Positions 9,604 to 18,299 of a stretch of DNA of 64,000 bases are shown here, in pieces; within the stretch, counting starts at the first letter, position 1, and each line of letters starts with the position of its first letter. Made by a program: the position numbers and the translations under genes. The stretch comes from Gammaproteobacteria bacterium (GTDB taxonomy: Bacteria > Pseudomonadota > Gammaproteobacteria > Steroidobacterales > Steroidobacteraceae). The notes beneath the pieces were generated by a model. That model did no database searches, had not been told where the DNA came from, and saw nothing but the letters and a program-made list of their open reading frames with translations. The DNA is taken from contig JAQGOF010000204.1 of assembly GCA_028293745.1 (NCBI GenBank), forward strand, positions 1 through 64,000, in the 5' to 3' direction.

Positions 9604-11877
9604 ATGACCCATCCACGCCCGTTGCGGGTGGTCCATTGGACCATCGCAATCCTCGTCACGTGTCAGCTGGCAATTGCAGTTGTCCTGACGCAGTTGCGCT
9701 CGCTCGCATACGGGCAGCTCGTGCTGTCGCTGCACCGACAGATCGGGTTGGTGATACTGCTGCTCGTAGTGGCGCGGTTCGTGCTGATACGGAGCCGGCA
9801 GCCTCCGACAAACCTCTCGTCTGTCCTGCCTTCCTGGCAGATGCGTGCAGCGGCGACCGTACACGGAGCATTCTACGTGCTGCTCGTGGCACAGCCTGTA
9901 ATCGGCATCTTCCTGGCCTGGGCGCGGGGCGACTCGGTTGGTCTGTTCGGGATGGCCCAGGTTCCCGCTCCCTTCGAGATTTCCGACGCTTTACGTGAAC
10001 GGCTCATGACCGTTCACGCAACTACAGCCATATTGCTGTTCGGCCTCTGTTTGGTTCACGTCGGCGCCATTGTGTTCAATCGCATCGTTCGACGTGTGTC
10101 GGTCATCGATCGCATGCTCGCGCCCATCCCTGAGGATAGATTGGTCAATCGCATTCCGATCGCTGCGCAGCTCTCCCTGGCTTTCGGACTCGTGATCGGT
10201 ACAGCGCTGCTCGTGGGTATCAATGCGGTCGCCACATATCGGGACCTCAGTCGTGCGACCGAGGCATTTCAGGCGGGCGACGTCGCGGTGGCGGACCAAC
10301 TGCGTGCAGCGCAGGTCGCCTGGAAGGACTTGTCTGCTGCGGCCGCAACGGACCCTCCAGACGCCGCTCACGTAAAAGAGCTCGCGGACTCTGCAAGGTC
10401 GAGTCTTGAAGACGCACAAACACATGCAGCGGGAGAGATCAAAACGGGGCTGACAAAAGTCCTCGGACAGCTCTCGGACGCGACACACGTGGAGGGGCCA
10501 GGGCGCGCCGAGGCAATCAAGACCATCGACACCAATCTGCAGGATCTCGTCGATTCCCAATCCGTCGAGACGCTGCAACATCGCACCGAGAACGACGATA
10601 AAGCGGCCCGAGGCCATGATCTGATCGTCGTTACCGTACTGCCGATGCTGTTGGCCGGGTTGATCACGGGATTGCTTTTGGCGAGAAGCATCACCGGCGC
10701 ACTGAGCCGGCTGGGCACGCTGATAAAGAGTATCGAGGACGACAAGCGCGACAACGCGATCCAGGTGGACGGGGGCGGCGAAATCGCAGTATTGACTCGC
10801 GACATCATCAGCATGCGCACCGCAGTGGAGAGCCGGGGTAACGCGGCAGCAGCCCGCCAAGCGGAGCTGGAAGCTGAACGGGCGCGTCTGGCACAGGAGC
10901 AGCTCCAACGAGAGGCCGAGGTAGAACGTCAACAACGCGTCGCCCGTCGAGTGCAGCGCGAACAGTTGGCATCTGAGTTCGAATCACAGGTGGCTGGGAT
11001 CGTCGGCACCGTAGCTCAAACTGCCCAATCGCTCTCTTCCACCGCCGCAAGCATGGCTGCGAGTGCATCCACCGCGAGTGAGCGGAGCCGTGACGCCAGC
11101 GCCGTAGCAGAACAGACGAGTGGAACGTCATCTGAAATCGCTGCCGGTACGGGCGAATTGTCGAGTACAGCTCAATCGGTTCGCGAGAATGCCGAACAAT
11201 CCAAGTCGCGGGCCGGCCTCGCTGTGAAAGAGGCCGCCGATGCGCGGGCGCAAATCGATCATCTCCTCACCGCGGCGCGCCAGATCAGCGGCATTACTGA
11301 CCTCATCGCAACGGTTGCCCGCAAGACCAACCTGTTGGCAATCAACGCTCGCATCGAAGCTGCACGCGCCGGCGACGTGGGTCGCGGATTCTCGATCGTG
11401 GCCGACGAAGTAAAGGCCCTCGCCAGTCAAACGCGCGATGCCACGAATGGCATCGAAAAGCAGATCAAGGAGGTCAATACGGCTGCCGCGCTTTCCTCCG
11501 AGTCGCTGCAGCGGCTGAGTGAAGTCATAGCGGGCGTGGACCAGGCAGGCTCCGCTATTTTCGCGGCGACCGATGCCCAGTTCGCAGCGACTCGCCAACT
11601 CGCAAAGCGCGTGTCCGAGATCAGCTCATCCATGAGTACCGTCGCGCAGGACATACGCGGCGCACAGGAAACCGCACACGCCACCGAGCGAATGTCGGCT
11701 GACGTCGTGGAAGCAGCAGCCGTGATAGACGAGCAGACCGAACAGCTCCGCGAGAAACTGGGCCAGTTCGTCGTTCAGCTTCGCAACGCAGGGGCAGCAG
11801 CAACGTCGCACGCTCAAGTGCAGGAAACCGTGCCTGAGCCAAACGAGCCGCAGCTCCGGCGGGCAATGGCTTCGTAG
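9604..11877 (+). CDS. cytochrome b561 domain fused to a methyl-accepting chemotaxis protein
   Basis: N-terminal four-TM b561 with His motifs (RVVHWTI, SLHRQIG, TVHGAFY, TVHATTAILLFGLCLVHVG); periplasmic helical domain; C-terminal MCP hairpin TNLLAINARIEAARAGDVGRGFSIVADEVKALA. Confidence 0.9.
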   Translation: MTHPRPLRVVHWTIAILVTCQLAIAVVLTQLRSLAYGQLVLSLHRQIGLVILLLVVARFVLIRSRQPPTNLSSVLPSWQMRAAATVHGAFYVLLVAQPVIGIFLAWARGDSVGLFGMAQVPAPFEISDALRERLMTVHATTAILLFGLCLVHVGAIVFNRIVRRVSVIDRMLAPIPEDRLVNRIPIAAQLSLAFGLVIGTALLVGINAVATYRDLSRATEAFQAGDVAVADQLRAAQVAWKDLSAAAATDPPDAAHVKELADSARSSLEDAQTHAAGEIKTGLTKVLGQLSDATHVEGPGRAEAIKTIDTNLQDLVDSQSVETLQHRTENDDKAARGHDLIVVTVLPMLLAGLITGLLLARSITGALSRLGTLIKSIEDDKRDNAIQVDGGGEIAVLTRDIISMRTAVESRGNAAAARQAELEAERARLAQEQLQREAEVERQQRVARRVQREQLASEFESQVAGIVGTVAQTAQSLSSTAASMAASASTASERSRDASAVAEQTSGTSSEIAAGTGELSSTAQSVRENAEQSKSRAGLAVKEAADARAQIDHLLTAARQISGITDLIATVARKTNLLAINARIEAARAGDVGRGFSIVADEVKALASQTRDATNGIEKQIKEVNTAAALSSESLQRLSEVIAGVDQAGSAIFAATDAQFAATRQLAKRVSEISSSMSTVAQDIRGAQETAHATERMSADVVEAAAVIDEQTEQLREKLGQFVVQLRNAGAAATSHAQVQETVPEPNEPQLRRAMAS

Positions 11878-11917
11878 TCGCCAGGCCCGCAGGGCGGAGA
11901 CCGGCCATGTAAAAAAG

Positions 11918-11931
11918 CATACGTTCGCAGG
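11918..11931. promoter_or_regulatory. degenerate inverted-repeat box 1 upstream of hipBA (CATACGTTCGCAGG)
   Basis: 11/14 match to box 2, 50 bp upstream of it. Confidence 0.4.
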
Positions 11932-11967
11932 TGTTTCCGACACGCGACCGCATCCCGGCAGAAAAAA

Positions 11968-11981
11968 CCTACGGTCGTAGG
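11968..11981. promoter_or_regulatory. inverted-repeat box 2 upstream of hipBA (CCTACGGTCGTAGG)
   Basis: CCTAC-N4-GTAGG dyad. Confidence 0.6.
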
Positions 11982-12018
11982 AATTTTATTGAGACCAATA
12001 TCGAACGGAGGTAAAATT

Positions 12019-12032
12019 CCTGCAAACGTAGG
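12019..12032. promoter_or_regulatory. inverted-repeat box 3 upstream of hipBA (CCTGCAAACGTAGG)
   Basis: CCTGC-N4-GTAGG dyad, ends 9 bp before the hipB-like ATG. Confidence 0.6.
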
Positions 12033-12041
12033 ATTTTTACC

Positions 12042-12380
12042 ATGCAAGTCACTATTGAATCAGTCACCGACCTCGCCCTGGCCGTCCGTTCGGTGCGGCG
12101 CGCAAGTAAGGTTCGCTTGGACGACCTGGCGGCCACGGCGGGGGTAAGCAAGCAATTCGCCTCCGACGTCGAGCACGGCAAGCCGACTGTACAGTTGGGG
12201 CTCGTGCTCAGGATGCTCTCTGAGCTCGGGGTGCTGCTCAAGCTCGATATTCCCAAAGACGCTGAGCGTGAACTGGCCGCGCAGCGAATTAAAGGAGTGC
12301 GTCCATCCAAAAGGCGCAAGAGCGCGGTGGCCACGCAAAATGGCGATCGCAGGAACTTAGGTTCAAGCGACGTCGACTGA
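12042..12380 (+). CDS. hipB: HipB-like HTH antitoxin
   Basis: HTH_3 protein directly upstream of HipA. Confidence 0.8.
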   Translation: MQVTIESVTDLALAVRSVRRASKVRLDDLAATAGVSKQFASDVEHGKPTVQLGLVLRMLSELGVLLKLDIPKDAERELAAQRIKGVRPSKRRKSAVATQNGDRRNLGSSDVD

Positions 12381-12392
12381 GCCATAAGCTAA

Positions 12393-13697
12393 ATGCGCAC
12401 ACTCACCGTCTACCTCAATGACAGCCGGATCGGCGTGCTCAGCGAGGGCAACGATCTATGGAGCTTTGAATACGACACGCAATGGGCCAAGGCGTCCCAT
12501 AGCTTTGACCTATCGCCAAGCCTCAAACGCGCGCGACTAACGCATCGTGACGGCGGCAGTGACCGGCCGGTGCAATGGTACTTCGACAACCTCCTGCCCG
12601 AGGAAAACCTGCGCGAGGCAGTCAGCAAGGAAGCCGGCGTCAAAGGCGATGATGCTTTCGCACTGTTGGATTATCTGGGTGCGGAGTCGGCGGGTTCTCT
12701 CGTGCTGCTGGCTCCCGACAAAGACGTCCATGAGCGCCGCGGACTGCAAGCACTCTCTGAGAATGAGCTGTGCCAGCGCATTCGCAACTTGCCACGCGCC
12801 ACCTTGACCAGTACCGCCCCCAAACGCATGTCCGCGGCCGGGGCTCAGAACAAACTGCTGGTCGTCTACCGCGACGGCGTACTTTACGAGCCTGTAGGAG
12901 GCGAGCCATCGACGCACATTCTGAAGCCCAACCACGTGGGAGATGATTATCCGGCCTCCGTCATCAACGAGTACCTCGCAATGAGCCTGGCTCTCAAACT
13001 AGGGTTGCGAGTACCAACGGTCTTTCGGAGATACACGCCTGAGCCCGTCTACATCGTCGAACGCTTCGACCGTTATGTCGATGAAAGAGGCATTACACGG
13101 CGCCGTCACGTGATCGACTCTTGTCAGTTACTCAACAAGTCGCGTGGATTCAAATACAAGAGTGCAACACTGCAGGCGCTCGCCGACATGGTGGCCCATT
13201 GCCGCAATCGGGCGAGCACGCGTCTGCGACTTTACCTGTGGCTAGTGTTCAACCTGCTCATCGCGAATAACGACAACCACCTGAAGAACCTTTCCTTCAC
13301 GGTCAGCGAAGAAGGAATCGAGCTGATCCCGGTATACGATCTACTGAGTACCGCGGTCTACCACACACGGGCTTTCGCGGATCACCGTGCGGACTGGCCT
13401 GCAGTCGAACTGACCATTGCCTTGCCGGATGCGCCGACATTCGGCGCAGTCTCCCGCGAATCCGTGCTGCGCGCCGGCGAAGCGCTCGGATTGACGCGAC
13501 GCATCTGCGAGCGTGAGCTCAATCGCCTGGCGCACGCGCTGCCAGGCGCGTTGGAGGAATTGGTGGCGGCCATTGCGACCGAGAACACTCAATATCCCGA
13601 GCCGGTCCGGGTGTTCCTGGCCGGCGAAATCCGGCTCATCAGGACAATCCAGCACCTCATAGTCCCGGAAATGCTACGGCGCCTCGCACTCCCTTGA
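12393..13697 (+). CDS. hipA: HipA-family Ser/Thr kinase toxin
   Basis: MSAAGAQNKLLV glycine loop; NLLIANNDNHLKNLSF catalytic motif; PVYDLLSTAVY. Confidence 0.9.
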   Translation: MRTLTVYLNDSRIGVLSEGNDLWSFEYDTQWAKASHSFDLSPSLKRARLTHRDGGSDRPVQWYFDNLLPEENLREAVSKEAGVKGDDAFALLDYLGAESAGSLVLLAPDKDVHERRGLQALSENELCQRIRNLPRATLTSTAPKRMSAAGAQNKLLVVYRDGVLYEPVGGEPSTHILKPNHVGDDYPASVINEYLAMSLALKLGLRVPTVFRRYTPEPVYIVERFDRYVDERGITRRRHVIDSCQLLNKSRGFKYKSATLQALADMVAHCRNRASTRLRLYLWLVFNLLIANNDNHLKNLSFTVSEEGIELIPVYDLLSTAVYHTRAFADHRADWPAVELTIALPDAPTFGAVSRESVLRAGEALGLTRRICERELNRLAHALPGALEELVAAIATENTQYPEPVRVFLAGEIRLIRTIQHLIVPEMLRRLALP

Positions 13698-13794
13698 ATT
13701 GTGTCCGAATGTTGCATGGTCCGGGAGTTGCCGCGCTGCCGCGCGCAGATCAACGCACCGGGCGTATAATCAACACTTGCGATGATGCCTGCGA

Positions 13795-13833
13795 ACGTGC
13801 TGCGGGGCGCCATCACAGGAGCCCCCGGCACGT
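13795..13833 (+). promoter_or_regulatory. leader hairpin between a TATAAT-like -10 (13765..13770) and the response regulator start
   Basis: Nested inverted repeats ACGTGC/GCACGT and CGGGGC/GCCCCCG followed by an A-rich tract. Confidence 0.4.
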
Positions 13834-13917
13834 CATAAAAAATTCACTGCCCTCACGGAGCAACACGCCCATCCAGCGGTCATACTTTTACCTCTACAAC
13901 CAAAGGCGCTAAAAACG

Positions 13918-14868
13918 ATGCCACAGGAAGCAAGTCGGACGCTCCGCGTTCTGATCGTGAGTGATGTTCGGGTCGTGCAGGAAGGCTTGCACTCGGTCCT
14001 GGCAGGGAAGGATGAGATCGAGGTCGTCAGCACGGTCGACACACAGCACGCCACAGAGCAGAGCGCGCGACTGCACCCCGACGTAATCCTTTTCGATGCA
14101 GCACGCCATGACAGTGTTGAGTTCCTGAAAGACCTCGTTGCTTCAACCCCTGATTCCAAGGTTGTCGCCTTCGGCGTAAAAGAGACTGATGAGGAGATTC
14201 TGGCGCTCGCAGCGGCAGGAACGGCAGGGTACGTATGCAACAGTGCTGAAAGCAGCGATGTTGTAAAAGTGCTGGAGCAGGTGATGTGCGACGAGCTGAC
14301 GTGCTCACCGCGAGCCGCTGCGTCGCTGTATCGGCGCGTGGCAGCGCTGTCACGCGGCGACACTGACCCGGTCGGCAACGGCAGCGTTCACAGCAGCGAC
14401 ACCGGCAACGGTGGCGGCAGTCACAGCAGCGATACCGGCAACGGTAGCGGCGGCAGTCAGGGCAGCGATACCGGCAGCGGCGGCAGTCACGCCAGCGATA
14501 CCGGCGGCGATAGCGGCAGCAGTCACAGCAGCGACACCGGCGACGGTAGCGGCAGCAGTCGCGGCAACGACGCCGGCACCGCCAACGACAATGGTCATAG
14601 CAACGGCAACGGCCTACCCCTGTCGCGACGCGAGCTGCAGATTGCCCAGCTCATCGACTGCGGCCTTACGAATAAGCAGATTGGTCGCGAGCTGGGGATC
14701 GAAGCTGCAACGGTTAAGAACCACGTGCATAACCTGTGCGAGAAGCTCGATGTACACAGGCGCGGCGAAGCCGCAGCACGGATCCGTGCCATCTCGCGCG
14801 CGCAGTTGTCAGCTTCGGCGTTGTCAGCTTCGGCGCCGGATGGGAATCCGGCGCTCGAAGTCAGGTGA
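13918..14868 (+). CDS. atypical NarL/FixJ-type response regulator with Gly/Ser/Asp-rich repetitive linker
   Basis: REC-like N-terminus, SDTGNGxGGSHS repeats, C-terminal LuxR HTH (LSRRELQIAQLIDCGLTNKQIGRELGIEAATVKNHVHNLCEKL). Confidence 0.8.
   Translation: MPQEASRTLRVLIVSDVRVVQEGLHSVLAGKDEIEVVSTVDTQHATEQSARLHPDVILFDAARHDSVEFLKDLVASTPDSKVVAFGVKETDEEILALAAAGTAGYVCNSAESSDVVKVLEQVMCDELTCSPRAAASLYRRVAALSRGDTDPVGNGSVHSSDTGNGGGSHSSDTGNGSGGSQGSDTGSGGSHASDTGGDSGSSHSSDTGDGSGSSRGNDAGTANDNGHSNGNGLPLSRRELQIAQLIDCGLTNKQIGRELGIEAATVKNHVHNLCEKLDVHRRGEAAARIRAISRAQLSASALSASAPDGNPALEVR
14371..14613 (+). repeat. imperfect in-frame tandem repeat encoding the flexible linker
   Basis: Recurring (C)AGCGA[C/T]ACCGGC...GGCAGTCACAGC units. 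Confidence 0.8.
14806..14835 (+). repeat. perfect 15-bp tandem duplication TTGTCAGCTTCGGCG x2
   Basis: Direct reading; encodes LSASALSASA. Confidence 0.9.
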
Positions 14869-14871
14869 GTG

Positions 14872-16713
14872 TCAGAAGAATCCTGCTGGCGGTGCTCGCG
14901 TTTGTAGCCATGCGGGCCATCCTTGAACCGACAAGGGCGGCCAGTAAGTAGACATCGCAACTCGATCCGCGCTGTCGGGGAAGGGAAGCCCCATCGCGAA
15001 GCTCTGGCCTGCCGGAATTCGCGCGAGATCCGGGACACCCGCCCCACCGCGCCGCGGATCAGGGAAGCGCGGCACCGCACTCGCTCGGATCAACTCGAAC
15101 AGGGCTTGGACGCGCTGCTCCGAACGCACCCTGAACGGCCCCTCCTGAAAGAGAGGATGATGCGCCAGCACGAGCGCGGCGAGACCGGTCACATGCGCCG
15201 CAGCCGCGGAGGTGCCGTCTGCGGCCGCGTAGCCGCCGCTAGGTACTGTCGACACGATCGCCACGCCTGGCGCAGATATCGCGACCTGCGGGCCGGCACC
15301 ACTGAAGTTGGCCGGAAAGATATCGTCACTGCCAATCAATTGGGGAACCACGCTGAGAATGTGGGAGCTGTCTTCAGGGAATTCCTTGAGCTTGCCGACC
15401 GCAGCGACTGCCATGACACCCGGCAGCATCGCCGGGAATGCGAGCGGTCCGCCGGAGTTTCCGGCTGCGACGATGCAGGCAATGCCTTTCTGGCGCGCCT
15501 CGTGCAGCTTCTGGCTCACCAGTTCGGAGAACTCATCGCTGACCACGCTGATGTTGATGACATCGACTTCCCGCTCGATACATTCATCGAGTGCAGCCAG
15601 CAGATCGCTGACGCGACCCTCAGGAATGACCTTGAACACGTGCAACTCGGCCGCGGGAGCGCATCCTACGACGCCCTGCTCGGTGCTCGATGCGTTGATG
15701 ATGCCGGCACAATGGGTCCCGTGCGACACGAGGTCCTGGGTCCAGCCGGCATCTGCGCTGCCGTTGGTAAAGTCCTTACCCTGCACGATGTGCCGCAGCA
15801 ACGGATGTGAGTTGTCGCAACCGGAATCGATCAGGCCGATCTTGACACCACTCCCGGAGAAGCGGCCCGCCGTCGGATCGATCCCCATGAGGCGCTGACC
15901 CCAGCCAAGTAACCGTGCCGTTGGGAAATGGGGGTAAAACTCGGAGAGAGGTCGCAGCTTGACCGTGTTGAGGCCGGAGTTGAGGCTGGGCGTCCATATC
16001 AGGCGATCCCAATGATTGGCGGCGGCCCGGATGAACAGCGCGCGAATTGCCTCCGTGGAGCTTCCGAAGAAAGTAATACGCGCAGTTCCGGTTTCGTCCG
16101 TGAGCGCCTGAGCTGGTAGCTCGCCGCCGTCAATGACGACCGTCGCCCTGGCGAGTGGCTGATCGCGCTCGCCGATCACACGAATGGCAATATCAGTCGC
16201 AACGGATCGCAGTGGCAGCAGTGTTCCAATCGGCGCAACGCTCGCGGGGACCGATTGATAGTCTGCGCAAGCCAACAATGAGTCGCGTTCAATGATCAAA
16301 TGAGGTGGCGCAAGACCACGCAGCCGCTGCGCCTTGCCCTCGTCAATCTTGGCCACCACGACCTCGTTTACGGTATGTCCATTGGACGTAAACGGTTGTG
16401 GGCCACCCAGCTTGATGCGCTTGATGACTTCGACGTTCTCCTGGCGACCGAGGTACTGCACAACATCGTCCATCGAATGTTGAAGTTGACCCTGACCACC
16501 TGGAGCCGTACGCGTGCCGATGATGTAACGTTCACGCCGCCTGCGCGGGGATGCTGCCGCAAGTGCACCATCGCCAACGTTTGGGCCGCCGTTGGCTGTT
16601 TCCCGGGCGGTAGACCGGCTCTGCGTTCCAGCGGCTCGCCGCATCGAATCGTCACCGGCCTCGCCCGTCTTCCTGACTGCCGCGCCAGGGCGCTCGTCTT
16701 TCTCTTGTGCCAT
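14872..16713 (-). CDS. S8 family subtilisin-like serine peptidase
   Basis: IGLIDSGCDNSHPLL, SHGTHCAGIINA, GTSAAAAHVTGLAALVL catalytic triad motifs. Confidence 0.9.
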   Translation of the reverse strand: MAQEKDERPGAAVRKTGEAGDDSMRRAAGTQSRSTARETANGGPNVGDGALAAASPRRRRERYIIGTRTAPGGQGQLQHSMDDVVQYLGRQENVEVIKRIKLGGPQPFTSNGHTVNEVVVAKIDEGKAQRLRGLAPPHLIIERDSLLACADYQSVPASVAPIGTLLPLRSVATDIAIRVIGERDQPLARATVVIDGGELPAQALTDETGTARITFFGSSTEAIRALFIRAAANHWDRLIWTPSLNSGLNTVKLRPLSEFYPHFPTARLLGWGQRLMGIDPTAGRFSGSGVKIGLIDSGCDNSHPLLRHIVQGKDFTNGSADAGWTQDLVSHGTHCAGIINASSTEQGVVGCAPAAELHVFKVIPEGRVSDLLAALDECIEREVDVINISVVSDEFSELVSQKLHEARQKGIACIVAAGNSGGPLAFPAMLPGVMAVAAVGKLKEFPEDSSHILSVVPQLIGSDDIFPANFSGAGPQVAISAPGVAIVSTVPSGGYAAADGTSAAAAHVTGLAALVLAHHPLFQEGPFRVRSEQRVQALFELIRASAVPRFPDPRRGGAGVPDLARIPAGQSFAMGLPFPDSADRVAMSTYWPPLSVQGWPAWLQTRAPPAGFF

Positions 16714-16858
16714 CGAACATTCCTCCATTCAGATTGGGTCAGGCGGGTGTGTCTCGCTGCTCCCCGGCGGACGCGGGCGCGAGAGTTGCTCGCGCGCTCA
16801 CGCCGACGCCCACCGAGGCACACTGTTTGATCCGACCGACTCGATTCTCGCGCTGTTG

Positions 16859-17401
16859 CTACTGGATCGTCTGCTGCGGCCGGCTGGCGCCCCATGCCTG
16901 GCCCCAACCTTGAGCCTGCGGGCCGAGCCCATATCCGCCCTGCCCGCCCGGGTAGCCTTGCAGGCCCTGCGCGCCCGGATAGCCCTGCAGGCCCTGGCCC
17001 TGCAAAGCCAGCTGGTGAGCGAGTTGTTGGACCGCCATGCCAATCTGTTGGGCAACGGCACTTTGCACGGCGATCTGCTGCGCCAGCTGTCCGAGCACCG
17101 GCACGATCTGGTGTGCCGGAATGCTCGCGCCTGTATGACCGCCGAAGGAGCTCAGGAACGGATTGTGTGCACCCGGGCCCTGCCACAATTGACTTTGCAG
17201 GTAGGGATTCGTCTGTGCGCCAAAGGGAAACTGCTGGCCCACTGCGGCCTGCCCGAAGTCATGGCCGAACTGAGCAGTGCCGTTGTAGGCACCCGGCTGG
17301 CCAAACAGGCCCGGGCTCATTTGCGGCAACCCTGCCGACTGCAGTCCAGGAAACTGCGGCAGCAGGCTTTGCGGGGAATACTGTAGAGGGTTTGACAGCA
17401 T
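16859..17401 (-). CDS. uncharacterised Gln/Gly/Pro-rich low-complexity protein
   Basis: MLSNPLQYSPQSLLPQF... with HQIVPVLGQLAQQIAVQSAVAQQIGMAVQQLAHQLALQ helix and LQGYPGAQGLQGYPGGQ repeat; RBS GGAG upstream of ATG 17401. Confidence 0.7.
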   Translation of the reverse strand: MLSNPLQYSPQSLLPQFPGLQSAGLPQMSPGLFGQPGAYNGTAQFGHDFGQAAVGQQFPFGAQTNPYLQSQLWQGPGAHNPFLSSFGGHTGASIPAHQIVPVLGQLAQQIAVQSAVAQQIGMAVQQLAHQLALQGQGLQGYPGAQGLQGYPGGQGGYGLGPQAQGWGQAWGASRPQQTIQ

Positions 17402-17597
17402 TGGAGGCTCTCCATGTGAAGCGTGAAACAACTTGTGATGACTGAAGCGTTGCCGGCAGTTCTGTTCGTCGGCAGCGGCAGGCATCATCGGCGCCCGGCT
17501 GTCAGGCAGGAATAGTCCGAAGAGCACAGTCACGGGTACAAAGACGGCCTACGCAGCTGCACCGCAAGGTGCGCCGTCACAATTCCCCACAATGCTT

Positions 17598-17637
17598 GTT
17601 ACAGGTGACATATGCGCCTCGTTACAGGCGACACATG
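17598..17637. repeat. two direct repeats GTTACAGGTGACATATG / GTTACAGGCGACACATG, 23 bp apart
   Basis: Direct reading in the intergenic region 17402..17790. Confidence 0.6.
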
Positions 17638-17790
17638 TTATGACAGGCCGCGCCTTGCGCCCGATGTCTGTCCTTCGACGCTCGCGCGCGCTAGCAGCCT
17701 CCACGAGTATTTCCTGTGGCGCCGAAAACCGACATATTGCCTTTTGTGGGGCCTGCGGCTCATATGCGCCCGTGAACATGGGAGCGGCAG

Positions 17791-18288
17791 ATGCGGCAAT
17801 TGGTCAGGGCTGTTGATGATGATGCGGGCATTGGCATTGCACCGGACTATCTCGAGGATGTGTTCGGAGTGAGCGCATACCGTCGCGGAATCGTCAAAGG
17901 CCACCAGGCCCGACGGATTCTCGTGGTAGACGACCATGACGATGCGGCTGCCTTATTGGCCGTGCTGTTGCAACTCGAAGGCCATGAAGTGCAGACCGCA
18001 TTCGGCGGAGGCGAAGCCGTGGACAGGGCGGAGTTATTCCGGCCCGAGATCGTCCTCATGGATCTGGAGATGCCAGGTATTGATGGCCTCGAAGCCAGCC
18101 GCCGCATCCGCGCGCGCCCATGGGCCAACACTATTCTGATCGCCGCCCTGACTGGTCAGCATGTGGATCGACGTCGCGCACGCGAGGCAGGTGTTGATCT
18201 ACACTTCGTCAAACCGGTGGATACCACGGCACTGCTCGGTGCAGTCGCACGCTCCCTGAATGCCGGCCGCCGTGTGGATTTGCCTTAG
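17791..18288 (+). CDS. receiver-domain protein carrying a residual HATPase fragment (probable internally deleted hybrid histidine kinase)
   Basis: VDDDAGIGIAPDYLEDVFG (HATPase G1-like) then RRILVVDDHDDAAALLAVLL...VLMDLEMPGIDG...KPVD. Confidence 0.75.
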   Translation: MRQLVRAVDDDAGIGIAPDYLEDVFGVSAYRRGIVKGHQARRILVVDDHDDAAALLAVLLQLEGHEVQTAFGGGEAVDRAELFRPEIVLMDLEMPGIDGLEASRRIRARPWANTILIAALTGQHVDRRRAREAGVDLHFVKPVDTTALLGAVARSLNAGRRVDLP

Positions 18289-18299
18289 CGCGCCCGGCT

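Noticed and set aside
9991-10935. 314-aa minus-strand ORF
   Set aside because: Antisense to the b561-MCP gene; Cys/Arg-rich shadow with no motif.
14350-14926. Ala/Val/Thr-rich ORFs on both strands over the linker repeat
   Set aside because: Alternative frames of the GC-rich tandem repeat, not separate proteins.
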